Source of the DNA: Azorhizobium caulinodans ORS 571
Lineage (GTDB): Bacteria > Pseudomonadota > Alphaproteobacteria > Rhizobiales > Xanthobacteraceae
Assembly: GCF_000010525.1 (NCBI RefSeq)
Contig: NC_009937.1
Span: 3,787,501 to 3,851,500 of the forward strand
Direction: 5' to 3'
Length of the DNA stretch: 64,000 bases
Numbering within the stretch: position 1 is the first letter of the stretch; the number at the start of each line of letters is the position of its first letter. Under the pieces are notes generated by a model. It had not been told where the DNA came from, made no database searches, and was given only the letters and a program-made list of their open reading frames with translations. Of the stretch, positions 9,770-20,901 are shown piece by piece. The position numbers were made by a program, and so were the translations under genes.

Positions 9770-11305
9770 TCAGTGGTCCTGGAAATAGCCCGCGTTGGTC
9801 CGGGGCAGGGATTGTGCGGTCTGGTCGACACGGTTCCACCAGCCGCCGCCGAGGGACTGGAACAGCGCGGCGGTGTCGCTGAAGCGCTGGGCCTGCGCCT
9901 TCACCCGGGCGATCACGGCCTGCTGGTAATTCTGCTCGGAGGTCAGCACGGAGGGATAGGTCACGGCACCCGCCATGTACTGGGTGCGCGAGATCTTCAC
10001 GCTGTCCTGCGCCGCCTTCTCATAAGCGAGCTGCGCCTTCAGCGTATTGGCGTCCGCTTCGATGGCACGCAGCGAGTCCGCCACATCGCGGAACGCGGAA
10101 ATGACCGTGCTCTTGTAGGTGGCGAAGGCCTGTTCGCGGCTGGCGATGGCCGCTTCCTTGTCGTGATAGAGCGTGCCGCCGTCGAACACCGTCTGCGACA
10201 GACTGCCCGCGACGCTCCAAGCGGCCGTTCCGGGCGAGAACAGGCTGCTCGGGGTGAGGCCGTTGCGGCCATAGCTGCTGCTGATCTGGATCTGCGGCAG
10301 CATGTTGGCCACATTCACGCCCACCGTGGCGGTCGCCTTGTGCAGGGTGGCTTCCGCGGCCGCGATGTCCGGCCGCTGCCGCACCAGCGCGGAGGGCAGG
10401 CTCACCGGCAGGTCGCGCGGCAGGGTGAGGCTCGAGAGGCTGACGTGTTCGCCGCGATCCTCGCTCGGCAGCCGGCCGAGATAGGCCATCAGCTGGTTGC
10501 GCTGCTGGGCCAGCTGCTTCTGGAGTGGCGGCAGGGTGGCCTGTGTCTGGGCGAGGTTCGACTGCTGGGAGAGCACGTCGGATTGCGCCACCGCGCCCAG
10601 CTCGAACTGGCGCTGCACCAGCTTGAGCTGTTCTTCCTCAGACTTGATGATGTCGTTGGTGGCGTCGATCTGGGCCCGCAGCGATGCGTCGGAAATGGCC
10701 GCCGTCACCACATTGGCGGTGAGGCTCAGATAGGTCGCTTCCAGCTGATACTGCTGATATTCCGCCTGGGCTTGGAGCGCCTCCACCTGCCGGCGCGTGC
10801 CACCCCAGGCATCGAGCACATACGAGACGCTCACCGAAGCATTGTAGAGATTGTAGGGGCTGCTGTTGCCGCTCTGGTTCTGCGAGGCGTTGGAGACCAC
10901 CTGCCGCGTGCCGCTGCCGCTCGCCGACACCTGCGGGAAGAGACTGCCCTCCTGCGCCAGCACATTCTCGCGTGCCGCCCGCAATGCCGCCTGGGCCGCA
11001 GCGACGTCGGGATGGTTCTGAATGGCCTCGGTCACGAAGGCGTCGATCTGCTTGTTGCGGAACACCTTCCACCACTCGCCCGGCAGGTCGCGCCCGCGCA
11101 GGAAGACCTGGCTTGCGCCGCCGTGGACCTCTGCAGTGGCGGTGGGCGCAGGATTGCCCTCCGGCAGATAGCCGTTGACCCGCGGGGCATCGGGCGCGGT
11201 GAAGTCCGGACCGACCATGCAGCCGTGCAACAGAAGCAGTGATGCCGCCAGGGCGCCGCCTTTGACGCATGCGCTGGCGGCGGCGAGAGATTTATGTTTC
11301 CGCAT
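9770..11305 (-). CDS. RND efflux outer-membrane lipoprotein (NodT/OprM family)
   Basis: TolC-like outer-membrane channel, about 511 residues. A signal peptide ends in the lipobox LLLLHGC, so it is a lipoprotein. MVGPDFTAPDAP is the typical OprM/NodT N-terminus. Two repeats of the outer-membrane efflux domain follow (FVTEAIQNHPDVAAAQAALRAA and VRQRPDIAAAEATLHKATA). It is first in the leftward operon. The ATG at 11305 is preferred; an in-frame TTG at 11323 would place the start inside the upstream TetR-type palindrome at 11326-11344, which suits an operator better than a leader. NodT originally named a nodulation efflux protein, but the family is general. Confidence 0.92.
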   Translation of the reverse strand: MRKHKSLAAASACVKGGALAASLLLLHGCMVGPDFTAPDAPRVNGYLPEGNPAPTATAEVHGGASQVFLRGRDLPGEWWKVFRNKQIDAFVTEAIQNHPDVAAAQAALRAARENVLAQEGSLFPQVSASGSGTRQVVSNASQNQSGNSSPYNLYNASVSVSYVLDAWGGTRRQVEALQAQAEYQQYQLEATYLSLTANVVTAAISDASLRAQIDATNDIIKSEEEQLKLVQRQFELGAVAQSDVLSQQSNLAQTQATLPPLQKQLAQQRNQLMAYLGRLPSEDRGEHVSLSSLTLPRDLPVSLPSALVRQRPDIAAAEATLHKATATVGVNVANMLPQIQISSSYGRNGLTPSSLFSPGTAAWSVAGSLSQTVFDGGTLYHDKEAAIASREQAFATYKSTVISAFRDVADSLRAIEADANTLKAQLAYEKAAQDSVKISRTQYMAGAVTYPSVLTSEQNYQQAVIARVKAQAQRFSDTAALFQSLGGGWWNRVDQTAQSLPRTNAGYFQDH

Positions 11306-11325
11306 GGTCGTCTTGAGTCCCAACT

Positions 11326-11344
11326 GAACCGAACCGTTCAGTTC
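11326..11344. promoter_or_regulatory. TetR operator A, efflux-operon side
   Basis: 19-bp palindrome GAACCGAACCGTTCAGTTC with 9-bp arms around a central C (8 of 9 paired). It lies 21 bp upstream of the outer-membrane protein start, where bound repressor would block the efflux promoter or leader. It differs at only two positions from operator B. Confidence 0.75.
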
Positions 11345-11381
11345 GACTAGGAACTAAGCTTGGCTTGCGTTAGAGTCAATA

Positions 11382-11400
11382 GAACTAAACCGTTCAGTTC
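11382..11400. promoter_or_regulatory. TetR operator B, regulator side
   Basis: 19-bp palindrome GAACTAAACCGTTCAGTTC, again 9-bp arms around a central C (8 of 9 paired), ending 14 bp before the tetR start codon. Its centre is exactly 56 bp from that of operator A. Its position suggests autoregulation. Confidence 0.75.
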
Positions 11401-11414
11401 GGTGGGGAACAATC

Positions 11415-12056
11415 ATGGGAACGGGATCCGCAACGGTGGCGGAAGACAAGGGCGTGCTGCGCCCCAAGGCGCTGAAGGCTCTGGGGGCTGCCCGTGCGGT
11501 ATTTCTCGACTGCGGGTATGACGCTGCGAGCATGGATGCGATCGCCCGCGCCGCGGGCATCTCCAAGGCGACGCTCTACGCCCACTTCGCCAGCAAGGAA
11601 GATCTGTTCGAGGCGCTGATCCGCCACGAATGCCGCGACCTCAAGGCAAAGCTGACACCGCTGGATGCGAGCCGTCCGGCGGGGGAGGAACTGCTGCGGA
11701 TGGCCCGCGAGTTGCGCCGCCTCTTCGCCCAGGACGAGGGGCTGACGATCTATCGCATCATCGTGCCGGTGGCCCACCGTTTCCCTCGGCTGGCACGCAT
11801 CTTCTACGAAGAGGGACCGGAGACGGCGATCGGGCAGATGGCGGATTTCTTCCGCGCCGTGAGCAGCACCGGACGACTGGCGATTCCCGATCCGGACGTG
11901 GCCGCGCACCAGTTTCTGGCGCTGGTCAGCGACGACCTCAAGCTGAGCTGCTCGCTCGCGCTGCCCTACCGCTGGGCGTGGGACGACGAGGCGGTCATGC
12001 GCAGCAGCGTCTCCATGTTCCTCTCATTCTACGCGGTGGATGGCACGCCCGTCTAA
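11415..12056 (+). CDS. TetR/AcrR-family transcriptional repressor
   Basis: DNA-binding repressor, 213 residues, predicted to control the divergent efflux operon and itself. The N-terminal helix-turn-helix reads MDAIARAAGISKATLYAHFA followed by SKEDLFEAL, classic for the family. The C-terminal ligand domain is less conserved, with segments such as RELRRLFAQDEGLTIYRIIV typical of AcrR-type proteins with a TetR_C_7-like domain. The divergent arrangement and paired palindromes strongly link it to the pump; the inducer is unknown. No clear terminator follows. Confidence 0.92.
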   Translation: MGTGSATVAEDKGVLRPKALKALGAARAVFLDCGYDAASMDAIARAAGISKATLYAHFASKEDLFEALIRHECRDLKAKLTPLDASRPAGEELLRMARELRRLFAQDEGLTIYRIIVPVAHRFPRLARIFYEEGPETAIGQMADFFRAVSSTGRLAIPDPDVAAHQFLALVSDDLKLSCSLALPYRWAWDDEAVMRSSVSMFLSFYAVDGTPV

Positions 12057-14457
<2,401 letters not shown>

Positions 14458-14475
14458 TCGCCCCCAGGACAACCG

Positions 14476-14499
14476 ACCGCCGCCGGAAACGGCGGCGGT
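14476..14499 (+). terminator. katG: katG terminator
   Basis: Perfect 9-bp stem (14476-14484 with 14491-14499) and 6-nt loop, starting 18 bp after the katG stop and followed by CTCTTATTTG, a weak T-rich tail. Confidence 0.75.
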
Positions 14500-14575
14500 C
14501 TCTTATTTGCGGCCTGCCCGGGGGCCTCACGGTGACGGCCTTGACGGCCCTCGCCGTTTGCCCGCCTCGCTGGCG

Positions 14576-15031
14576 TCAGAACATGCCGTTCTTGTTCTTC
14601 GATGTCTCCGGGATGGGCTGCACCACATCCCAGTGCTCTTCGATCTTGCCGTCCTTCAGCCGGAAGATGTCCACGATGGCATTGCCGCGCGTGCCGGGCT
14701 CGCGCACCGCATGGACGTGCAGGATGACGAAATCCCCATCGACAAAGACCTGCGTGATCTCGCTATGGGATTGCGGATAGGTCGTCTTCAGGAATTCCAG
14801 GAACTTCCTGAAGCCCTCCGGCCCGTCCTCCGCCGTCGGATTGTGCTGGATATAGGTCCCGAGATATTTCGAGGCGGCCGCAAAATCCTTCTGGTTCAGC
14901 CCCTTGTCGTAGAAGTCCAGGACGATCGTCTTGTTGCGCTCGGCCTGAGACGACATCTCGGCCTGTGCCAGCGCTGGCACGGCGGACACGCAGAAACTGA
15001 ACAACAGCGCCGAAACAGCCAGATATTTCAT
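14576..15031 (-). CDS. exported NTF2/SnoaL-like protein
   Basis: Small alpha+beta-barrel protein of the SnoaL/polyketide-cyclase-like NTF2 superfamily, 151 residues. A clear Sec signal peptide starts MKYLAVSALLFSFCVSAVPALA, so it acts in the periplasm. The body has the family pattern: NKTIVLDFYDKGLNQKDFAA, then YIQHNPTAEDGPEGFRKFLE and HSEITQVFVDGDFVILHVHA, ending with FRLKDGKIEEHWDVVQPIPE. Such proteins are often annotated as predicted SnoaL-like aldol condensation catalysts, but a true enzymatic role is not established. The start at 15031 is set by the signal peptide. It is convergent with katG and has no obvious operon partner. Confidence 0.85.
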   Translation of the reverse strand: MKYLAVSALLFSFCVSAVPALAQAEMSSQAERNKTIVLDFYDKGLNQKDFAAASKYLGTYIQHNPTAEDGPEGFRKFLEFLKTTYPQSHSEITQVFVDGDFVILHVHAVREPGTRGNAIVDIFRLKDGKIEEHWDVVQPIPETSKNKNGMF

Positions 15032-15554
15032 CTTCGATCCCCAACAGAACATTGCCACCAGATGGCACGGACGCGGGGAACGACAAGTCACAATCGTGTC
15101 GGCGCGAACCGTTCACTGGCAACGAGACCCGATCTGCGCCTTCAAGAGAGGCCCCATTTCGGCTCGAAAGACAGACCGTTCGAACCCTCCAAGAAGCGGC
15201 CTGTGGCATCGAGCACGCCGGCATTGCCGGTCGAGGCTCTGAAATGGCAGATGTGGCCGGCCTCTCCCACGGCAGGGCTGCACGATATTTTCGCGAAGTG
15301 CGTCGCGGCTGTGTTCTCGGACGAACCCTTCTCAGCGCCTGTGTCCATCGTCCCCGTGCCGATGTGCTGATTGGTTCAACGCGCTCCGGCGGGTCGTGAT
15401 CCAGCAGGTCAAGCATGACGGGGAACGGATCTACGAGCGTTCCCGGGCGAGCCGGAAGGGGCAGGCTTGTTGTTTTATCGCGTTACCCTCCGCAGAATTG
15501 CTCGTATTCCGGGGAACAGGCTCTGACGGCCGGCATAAGGAAAGGAGGCGACAG
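15032..15554. other. 523-bp interval without a supported gene
   Basis: Lies between the divergent NTF2-like gene and the sensor kinase. Short open frames exist on both strands, including a minus-strand frame at 15142-15348 with an amino-acid-like composition, but none has a ribosome site, a recognisable domain or a neighbour link. The kinase ribosome site AGGAGG (15543-15548) closes the interval. Confidence 0.5.
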
Positions 15555-17165
15555 GTGGTGAAACGGCGCGGCGCCTCTCTCGGGCTCCTGATGCTGCTCG
15601 CGGTGTGGCTCGGGCTTAATGCCCTCTTCCTCGGCCTCAACGCCCGTAAGGCGCTGGAGCGGGCGCGCGAAGAGGTCAGTTCCAGCGGCCTCGCCCTGCA
15701 CCGCGTGGTTTCGCAGCGGGTGGCGCAGCACGACGCGCTCCTCACCAGCCTTGTGGCGCTGGCGCTGGTGGCCGATCCCCCGCCGCAGGATGCCATCCTT
15801 CAGGTGAGCCAAAGGTTCATGCGCTTTTATCCCCGTGTCGCCGGCATCGATCTGGTGGCACTGACGGAGACTGCCGGCACGGTGGCGCTGCACCCAGTGA
15901 TATCCATCGCCTCGCCCCCCGCGGACCATCGCAGTCTCGCCGCCGCCCTCTATGCCCTGACACCTGGAGAACCGCGCAGCTTCCTCGATCCTCCCATGCC
16001 CACCCACTATCTGGTCGGCAAGAAGGCGAGCGCGGCGAACCCCGCGCTGGCGGTCATCATCGAGATCGACGCCGCCCTGCTGGTGGAGCCCTCCGAGCGC
16101 CCCGCCTGGGCGCACGCGACGCTCGCGCTGGACGGACAGACGCTAGTGCAATGGCCCGCGGAGCAGGAAGCCGCGGCCCTGTCCTTCCTGCCCACGCCCC
16201 GCTTCACCCGTGCCATCGACAGCACCAGCCAGCCCCTCACCCTCACCCTCGTGCGCCCGCTGTCGCTGGCCGAGATCCTCGATCCGAAGCTGAGCCTCGG
16301 GTTTGCAATCCTGTCGCTCCTGGCCCTGCTGGTACTGCATTATGCGTGGCGCCAGCGCCTCGCCGCCCGCCAATCCGCTGAGACCGCCCGTCTTGCCGAG
16401 CAGCGCACACGGCTGCTGGAGCACGAGACCCGCCTCGCCCATGCGGCTCGCGTGAATGCGCTGGGGGAGCTCGCCTCCGGCATTGCCCACGAACTGACCC
16501 AGCCGCTCACCGCACTTCTGAGCCAGAGCCAGGCGGCGCGTCGGCTGGCACGGCCCGGCAGCGACCCCGCACTGCTGGAACAGGCGCTGGAGGCGAATGT
16601 GCGCGAGGCGCGGCGGGCCGGCGAGATGCTGAAGCGCATGCGTGACTACATCAGCAACCGCGAAACGAGCCCCGTTTTGACCCCCGTGGCGCGTATCGTG
16701 GACGACGTGGCGGGGTTGGTGAAGGCTGATCTCGACCGGCGCGGCATCGCGCTGGTGCTGGAGAATGCGGCGCCGGACGCCTGCATTCTCGCCGATCCCA
16801 TCGAGATGGAGCAGGTGCTGCACAATCTCATCCGCAACGCCGCCGACAGCCTCGACGGCACGGGACTTGAGAAGAGCATCACCGTGCGCATCAGCGCCCT
16901 GCCGGCCTCCGCCGCCACCGTCGAGGGCCATGTGGAGATCCGCGTCTCCGACAGCGGGCCGGGCATTCCGGAGACCGCGCTGCCGCGCCTGTTCGAGCCC
17001 TTCTTCACCACCAAGCCGGATGGGCTGGGTCTCGGCCTTTCGCTCTGCGCCACGTTGCTGGAGCGGTGCGGCGGCAACATCTCGGCCGCGAACGCCCCTG
17101 CCGGAGGCGCGGTCTTCACCCTCACGCTTCCCGAAGCCGGCGCCGCCCGGCAGGCCGCGCAATGA
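15555..17165 (+). CDS. membrane sensor histidine kinase (DctB-like architecture)
   Basis: Two-component sensor of about 536 residues. The start is taken at GTG 15555 (or the next GTG at 15558) because a perfect AGGAGG lies 6-9 nt upstream. TM1 is near residues 7-25 (LGLLMLLAVWLGLNALFLG). A periplasmic sensor of about 210 residues follows, then TM2 near residues 246-265 (LGFAILSLLALLVLHYAW). The cytoplasmic part has a short coiled coil, the phospho-acceptor His312 in GIAHELTQPL, and the ATPase N-box (LHNLIRNAADSL), G1 (SDSGPGIP), F (FEPFFTTK) and G2 (GLGLGLSLC). It overlaps the response regulator by 4 nt. The ligand is unknown; the neighbouring HbpS-like protein suggests haem or redox input, which is inference. 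Confidence 0.9.
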   Translation: MVKRRGASLGLLMLLAVWLGLNALFLGLNARKALERAREEVSSSGLALHRVVSQRVAQHDALLTSLVALALVADPPPQDAILQVSQRFMRFYPRVAGIDLVALTETAGTVALHPVISIASPPADHRSLAAALYALTPGEPRSFLDPPMPTHYLVGKKASAANPALAVIIEIDAALLVEPSERPAWAHATLALDGQTLVQWPAEQEAAALSFLPTPRFTRAIDSTSQPLTLTLVRPLSLAEILDPKLSLGFAILSLLALLVLHYAWRQRLAARQSAETARLAEQRTRLLEHETRLAHAARVNALGELASGIAHELTQPLTALLSQSQAARRLARPGSDPALLEQALEANVREARRAGEMLKRMRDYISNRETSPVLTPVARIVDDVAGLVKADLDRRGIALVLENAAPDACILADPIEMEQVLHNLIRNAADSLDGTGLEKSITVRISALPASAATVEGHVEIRVSDSGPGIPETALPRLFEPFFTTKPDGLGLGLSLCATLLERCGGNISAANAPAGGAVFTLTLPEAGAARQAAQ

Positions 17166-17767
17166 CCCCTGTCCGCATCTACCTCGTCGATGACGACCAG
17201 CCGGTCCGCGAGGCGCTGTGCCTACTGCTCGGCACCTATGGCATGACGGTGGAGGCGTTCGCCGATCCCGCAACCTTCCTCGCCCATGTGGACCGGAGCC
17301 GACCCGGCTGCCTCATCCTCGACCTGCGCATGCCCATGATCAGCGGCCTGCAATTGCAGCAGAAGCTGGTGGAGCGTGGGATCGACTGGCCCGTCATCAT
17401 GATCACCGGCCACGGCGACGTGAATGCCTGCCGCCGTGCCTTCAAGGCGGGCGTGCTCGACTTCCTCTCCAAGCCCTTGGACGAACAGGTGCTGCTGGAC
17501 GCCATCGCCGCGGCAGAAAAGGCCCTTGAACAGGTGCTTGAGCGGGCGGAGGCGCAGGATCTGCTGGGCCGCCTTACCGAGCGCGAGCGCGAGGTCCTGG
17601 ACATGGTCTGCCAGGGCTGGGCGAGCAAGGAGATCGCCACCGCGCTCAACGTCTCGGCACGGACCATCGACGCCCACCGCGCCCATATCGCGGAGAAGCT
17701 CGGCACGAGCTCCGTCGCCGAATTCGTGCGCCTCACGCTCGCCGATCCCGCCACGACGTCTAGGTAG
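17162..17767 (+). CDS. FixJ-family response regulator (REC plus LuxR-type HTH)
   Basis: Transcription factor partner of the preceding kinase, 201 residues. The receiver domain has the acidic pair in VDDDQPVREAL, the phospho-acceptor Asp54 in LILDLRMP, the conserved Thr in MITGHGDV and Lys in LSKPLDEQ. The C-terminal LuxR/FixJ HTH reads LTEREREVLDMVCQGWASKE followed by IATALNVSARTIDAHRAHIAEKL. The start ATG overlaps the kinase stop (ATGA), so the two are translationally coupled. Target promoters are not evident from sequence. Confidence 0.95.
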   Translation: MTPVRIYLVDDDQPVREALCLLLGTYGMTVEAFADPATFLAHVDRSRPGCLILDLRMPMISGLQLQQKLVERGIDWPVIMITGHGDVNACRRAFKAGVLDFLSKPLDEQVLLDAIAAAEKALEQVLERAEAQDLLGRLTEREREVLDMVCQGWASKEIATALNVSARTIDAHRAHIAEKLGTSSVAEFVRLTLADPATTSR

Positions 17768-17887
17768 CTCTACCTACATCACCCTGTGCCCTCACGGATT
17801 CAGCCCCGAAGCACCGGCCGATAGATCTGAGGCCAGAAAGCAGAGCGCTTTCGCCCAACGATCAATCAGCCCTCCGGGAGACCGACC

Positions 17888-18373
17888 ATGATCCGCCTCA
17901 TCCTCGCCGCCGCTGCCGCTCTCTCCCTCACCTCGGCCGCTTCCGCGCAGCTTCTGCAGGAAAAGAACATGCCGCTTGCGCTCGCCGCCGACCTCGCCCG
18001 CGAGAGCGTCGCGGCTTGCAGCGCGCAGGGCTACAACGTCACCGCCACCGTGGTGGACCGTGCCGGCGTGGTGCGCGCGGTGCTGCGCGCCGACAACGCC
18101 GGCCCGCACACCGTCGATGCCGCACGCCGCAAGGCATTCACCTCCGCCTCTACCCGCCTGCCCACCTCGACGGTTGCCGAGAACGTGCAGAAGAATCCGG
18201 CGGCGGCGCAGCTCGTCGCCATCGACGGCTTCCTGGTGCTGGCCGGCGGCGTGCCGGTGAAGGCGGGCAGCGAGACCATCGGCGCCATCGGTGTCGGCGG
18301 TGCGCCCGGCGGCAATCTGGACGAAGCCTGCGCCAACGCCGCCCTCGCCAAGGTGCTGGACCAGCTCAAGTGA
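17888..18373 (+). CDS. exported HbpS/GlcG-like (DUF336) protein
   Basis: Small periplasmic protein, 161 residues, with a Sec signal peptide (MIRLILAAAAALSLTSAASA). The mature part is the haem-degrading/GlcG fold: MPLALAADLARESVAACSAQ, VVDRAGVVRAVLRADNAGPH, AARRKAFTSASTRLPT, GGVPVKAGSETIGAIGVGGA and DEACANAALAKVLD. Family members include Streptomyces HbpS, a haem-binding accessory protein that signals through the SenS/SenR two-component pair, and GlcG of glycolate loci. Lying 120 bp after a kinase/regulator pair, it may be their accessory sensor or their target; this is inference. CCGGGAGA just upstream provides a plausible ribosome site. Confidence 0.88.
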   Translation: MIRLILAAAAALSLTSAASAQLLQEKNMPLALAADLARESVAACSAQGYNVTATVVDRAGVVRAVLRADNAGPHTVDAARRKAFTSASTRLPTSTVAENVQKNPAAAQLVAIDGFLVLAGGVPVKAGSETIGAIGVGGAPGGNLDEACANAALAKVLDQLK

Positions 18374-18409
18374 GCTGAGGGGGGGCATTCCGGGGCTGTT
18401 GAAGGATAA

Positions 18410-18434
18410 GGGGCGGGCGCTTTGGCACCGCCCC
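18410..18434 (+). terminator. probable terminator after the HbpS-like gene
   Basis: 7-bp GC stem (GGGGCGG with CCGCCCC) and 11-nt loop followed by GCTTTCC, 36 bp after the stop codon. The short T-run makes this tentative. Confidence 0.45.
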
Positions 18435-18592
18435 GCTTTCCGCGTCGTGCCCCAAGGCGCGGGCGCCGGCGGCTCCATGTTCCCTTCCGGCTTCCAAGGG
18501 TGAGGCCGTTCCCCAAAGCGTCTCGCCCCCTCTCCTCGGTGCTAAGGCGCTTCAGGCGAGCTGCGCTCCGTCCGCGCTTCGCCGGGCGTTCT

Positions 18593-18642
18593 TGCAAATC
18601 GTTCGCATTTGCATTGACAGGCCGGCTTCTTCTGCCATTCTC
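18593..18642 (+). promoter_or_regulatory. Mur/Fur-like operator and promoter of mntH
   Basis: A perfect 7-7-7 palindrome, TGCAAAT-CGTTCGC-ATTTGCA (18593-18613), is followed directly by a consensus -35 TTGACA (18614-18619) and a weak -10 about 17 bp on (ATTCTC, 18637-18642). The geometry resembles Mur/Fur boxes ahead of manganese transporters in alphaproteobacteria, so Mn-dependent repression of mntH is likely. The match is judged from memory of the family motif. Confidence 0.65.
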
Positions 18643-18673
18643 GCGAAACAACGGGATTGGCTAGGCTTGCATC

Positions 18674-20014
18674 ATGCTGGATCAGGCGACGAAGGGAATG
18701 AATGGCTGGCGGCGGGAGCGCGGCGAAGCGGCGCTGTCGGATGTGCATGGCACCATCGCCGTCAGCCACCGCAGCCGGCTGGGGCGCCTGTTCGCCTTCA
18801 TCGGGCCCGGCTATCTCGTCGCCACCGGCTATATGGACCCCGGCAACTGGGCGACGTCGCTCGCCGGCGGCTCGCGCTTCGGTTATGCGCTGCTGTTCGT
18901 GGCTCTCCTGTCGAACATGATCGCCATCCTGCTGCAGGCGCTGTGCTCGCGCCTCGGCGTCGCCACCGGACGCGACCTCGCCCAGGCGTGCCGCGACAGC
19001 TTTCCAAAGCCCGTGGCCTTCGTGCTCTGGCTGCTGGCGGAACTCGCCATCTGCGCCACCGATCTGGCCGAAGTAATCGGCACGGCCATCGGCCTCAATC
19101 TCCTCTTCGGCATTCCGCTGGAGCTCGGCGTCATCGTCACCGCGCTCGACGTGTTCTTGATCCTCTGGCTCCAGAAGCTCGGCTTCCGCTTCGTGGAAGC
19201 CTTCATCGTGGCGTTGCTGGGCATCATCGGGGCCTGCTTCTTCATCCAGATCGCCATGGCCGACCCGGACTGGGGCGCCGTGATCCGCGGCTTTGCACCG
19301 ACCACCGAGATCGTGACGAACCCGGACATGCTCTATCTCGCGCTCGGCATTCTCGGCGCGACGGTGATGCCCCATAACCTCTATCTGCACTCGGCCATCG
19401 TGCAGACCCGCAAGCATGCGCCGACACCCGATGGCGTGCGCGAAGCCATCCGCTTCGCCACGTGGGATTCCACCTTCGCTTTGATGTTCGCCCTCACCAT
19501 CAATGCCTCGATCCTCATTCTCGCCGCCGCCGCCTTCCATGGCACCGGCACCGGCGAGGTGGCGGACCTCGGCAAGGCGCACGAACTGCTGAACCCGCTG
19601 CTCGGCTCGGCGCTGGCGCCCACGCTCTTTGCCGTGGCGCTGCTCTGCTGCGGGCTCAACTCCACGGTCACGGCCACCATCGCCGGACAGGCGGTGATGG
19701 AGGGCTTCATCGAGATGAAGATCCAGCCGTGGCTGCGGCGCCTCATCACCCGCGCCATCGCCATCGTGCCGGCGGCGGCTGTGACCATCGCTTATGGGGA
19801 AAAAGGCGCCTCCACGCTGCTCATCCTCAGCCAGGTGGTGCTGTCCCTCCAGTTGCCCTTCGCCATCGTGCCGCTGGTGCTGTTCACCGCGGACCGCCGG
19901 AAGATGGGCGAGCATGTGGCGCCCCGCTGGCAGACGGTTCTGGCCGCCGCCGCGAGCCTCCTCATCATCGCGCTCAATGTGAAGCTGCTGGTGGATACCG
20001 CGCTGGGCAGCTAA
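18674..20014 (+). CDS. mntH: NRAMP-family manganese/divalent metal transporter
   Basis: Proton-coupled Mn(II)/Fe(II) importer, 446 residues with about eleven membrane segments. TM1 carries the metal-binding motif in [16 protein letters not shown], and TM6 carries MPHNLYLHS, both diagnostic. [20 protein letters not shown] is another conserved NRAMP stretch. The ATG at 18674 was used; a second in-frame ATG at 18698 has AAGGGA touching the codon, which is too close for normal initiation. The upstream palindrome suggests Mn control. Manganese import fits next to katG as part of peroxide defence. It is convergent with the GntR gene, with only 6 bp between stops. Confidence 0.95.
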   Translation: MLDQATKGMNGWRRERGEAALSDVHGTIAVSHRSRLGRLFAFIGPGYLVATGYMDPGNWATSLAGGSRFGYALLFVALLSNMIAILLQALCSRLGVATGRDLAQACRDSFPKPVAFVLWLLAELAICATDLAEVIGTAIGLNLLFGIPLELGVIVTALDVFLILWLQKLGFRFVEAFIVALLGIIGACFFIQIAMADPDWGAVIRGFAPTTEIVTNPDMLYLALGILGATVMPHNLYLHSAIVQTRKHAPTPDGVREAIRFATWDSTFALMFALTINASILILAAAAFHGTGTGEVADLGKAHELLNPLLGSALAPTLFAVALLCCGLNSTVTATIAGQAVMEGFIEMKIQPWLRRLITRAIAIVPAAAVTIAYGEKGASTLLILSQVVLSLQLPFAIVPLVLFTADRRKMGEHVAPRWQTVLAAAASLLIIALNVKLLVDTALGS

Positions 20015-20020
20015 CGCGCC

Positions 20021-20695
20021 TCAGCCGGCACGCGCGACGGCCTCGGTCTCGTCCTGAAGCGCCGCGATGAGGTTCAGGAAGCGCTCGCCCTGCACCAACA
20101 CATGGGCCCGCAGCCGCTCGGCGGCGACGTCGCCCTCGCCGGCAAGCAGTGCTGCCAGAATGGCTTCGTGCTCCGCAAACGAGGCGTCCATCCGGCGCGG
20201 CACGCGCAGTTGCAGGCGCCGGTAGGGCTGAAGCAGGCGCTGGTGGCGCTGGGCCTCGCCCGCCAGCACACGGTTGCCCGTCGCCGCATAGATGGCGGCA
20301 TGAAAGCGGGCGTTCTCGCTGTAATAGGTCTCGCGATCCCCGGCGCGGACGGCGGCGGCGCAATCAGCGTGTGCGGCTTCGATGGCGGCTCGATCCTCGG
20401 CAGTCATGCGGCGGGCGGCGAGGCGGCCACAGGCGGCCTCGATCTCGGCCATCAGCTCGAAACTCTCGATGAGTTCGCGCGGCCCCAGCAAGGCCACGAA
20501 AGCACCTCGGCGCGGCCGGATCTCCACCATTCCGGAGGCGGCAAGCTGGATCAGGGCTTCGCGGATGGGCGTGCGGGAGACGTCGAAGCGCTCGGCGAGG
20601 CCCACCTCGTCGAGCCGCTGGCCCGGCTTCAGCCGGCCCGACACGATGTCGTCTTCCAGGGCCTCCCGCAGCCGCGGGGTCGCCTCGCCACGCAT
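20021..20695 (-). CDS. matR: GntR/FCD regulator of the malonate operon (MatR-like)
   Basis: Predicted repressor of the divergent malonate genes, 224 residues, standard FCD length. The N-terminal winged helix reads LREALEDDIVSGRLKPGQRL then EVGLAERFDVSRTPIREALI. The FCD domain (LIESFELMAEIEAACGRLAA, ENARFHAAIYAATGNRVL, EHEAILAALLAGEGDVAAER) carries the conserved His and Asp ligands. In rhizobia the equivalent MatR represses matABC and is relieved by malonate. The start at 20695 begins the usual N-terminus; an upstream in-frame start would run into the operator repeats. It is convergent with mntH. Confidence 0.85.
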   Translation of the reverse strand: MRGEATPRLREALEDDIVSGRLKPGQRLDEVGLAERFDVSRTPIREALIQLAASGMVEIRPRRGAFVALLGPRELIESFELMAEIEAACGRLAARRMTAEDRAAIEAAHADCAAAVRAGDRETYYSENARFHAAIYAATGNRVLAGEAQRHQRLLQPYRRLQLRVPRRMDASFAEHEAILAALLAGEGDVAAERLRAHVLVQGERFLNLIAALQDETEAVARAG

Positions 20696-20710
20696 CGGAA
20701 CGCCTCGCCA

Positions 20711-20759
20711 ATGCAAGTTACAAAATCTTGCATACATGATTATTGACATCGGATGCAAG
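20711..20759. promoter_or_regulatory. matR-matA operator region with three ATGCAAG-type half-sites
   Basis: Within 49 bp there are ATGCAAG (20711-20717), its reverse complement CTTGCAT (20727-20733), and ATGCAAG again (20753-20759). The first two form a perfect inverted repeat with a 9-bp spacer, and the second and third another with a 19-bp spacer. The stretch is AT-rich and lies between matR and matA, so it is the best candidate for MatR binding and both promoters. Confidence 0.6.
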
Positions 20760-20901
20760 TCGCCCCTTCATAGAACCGACGCAAGGGTGACCCTGGGGGC
20801 GTGCTACAGTGGATGCGAGGCTGAACGGTGCGCGCGGCGGTTTCCTCGATCTCCGTCCGGCGCGGTCGCCGTCCCGGCCCGCAACCGAGAGGACCGGCGT
20901 G

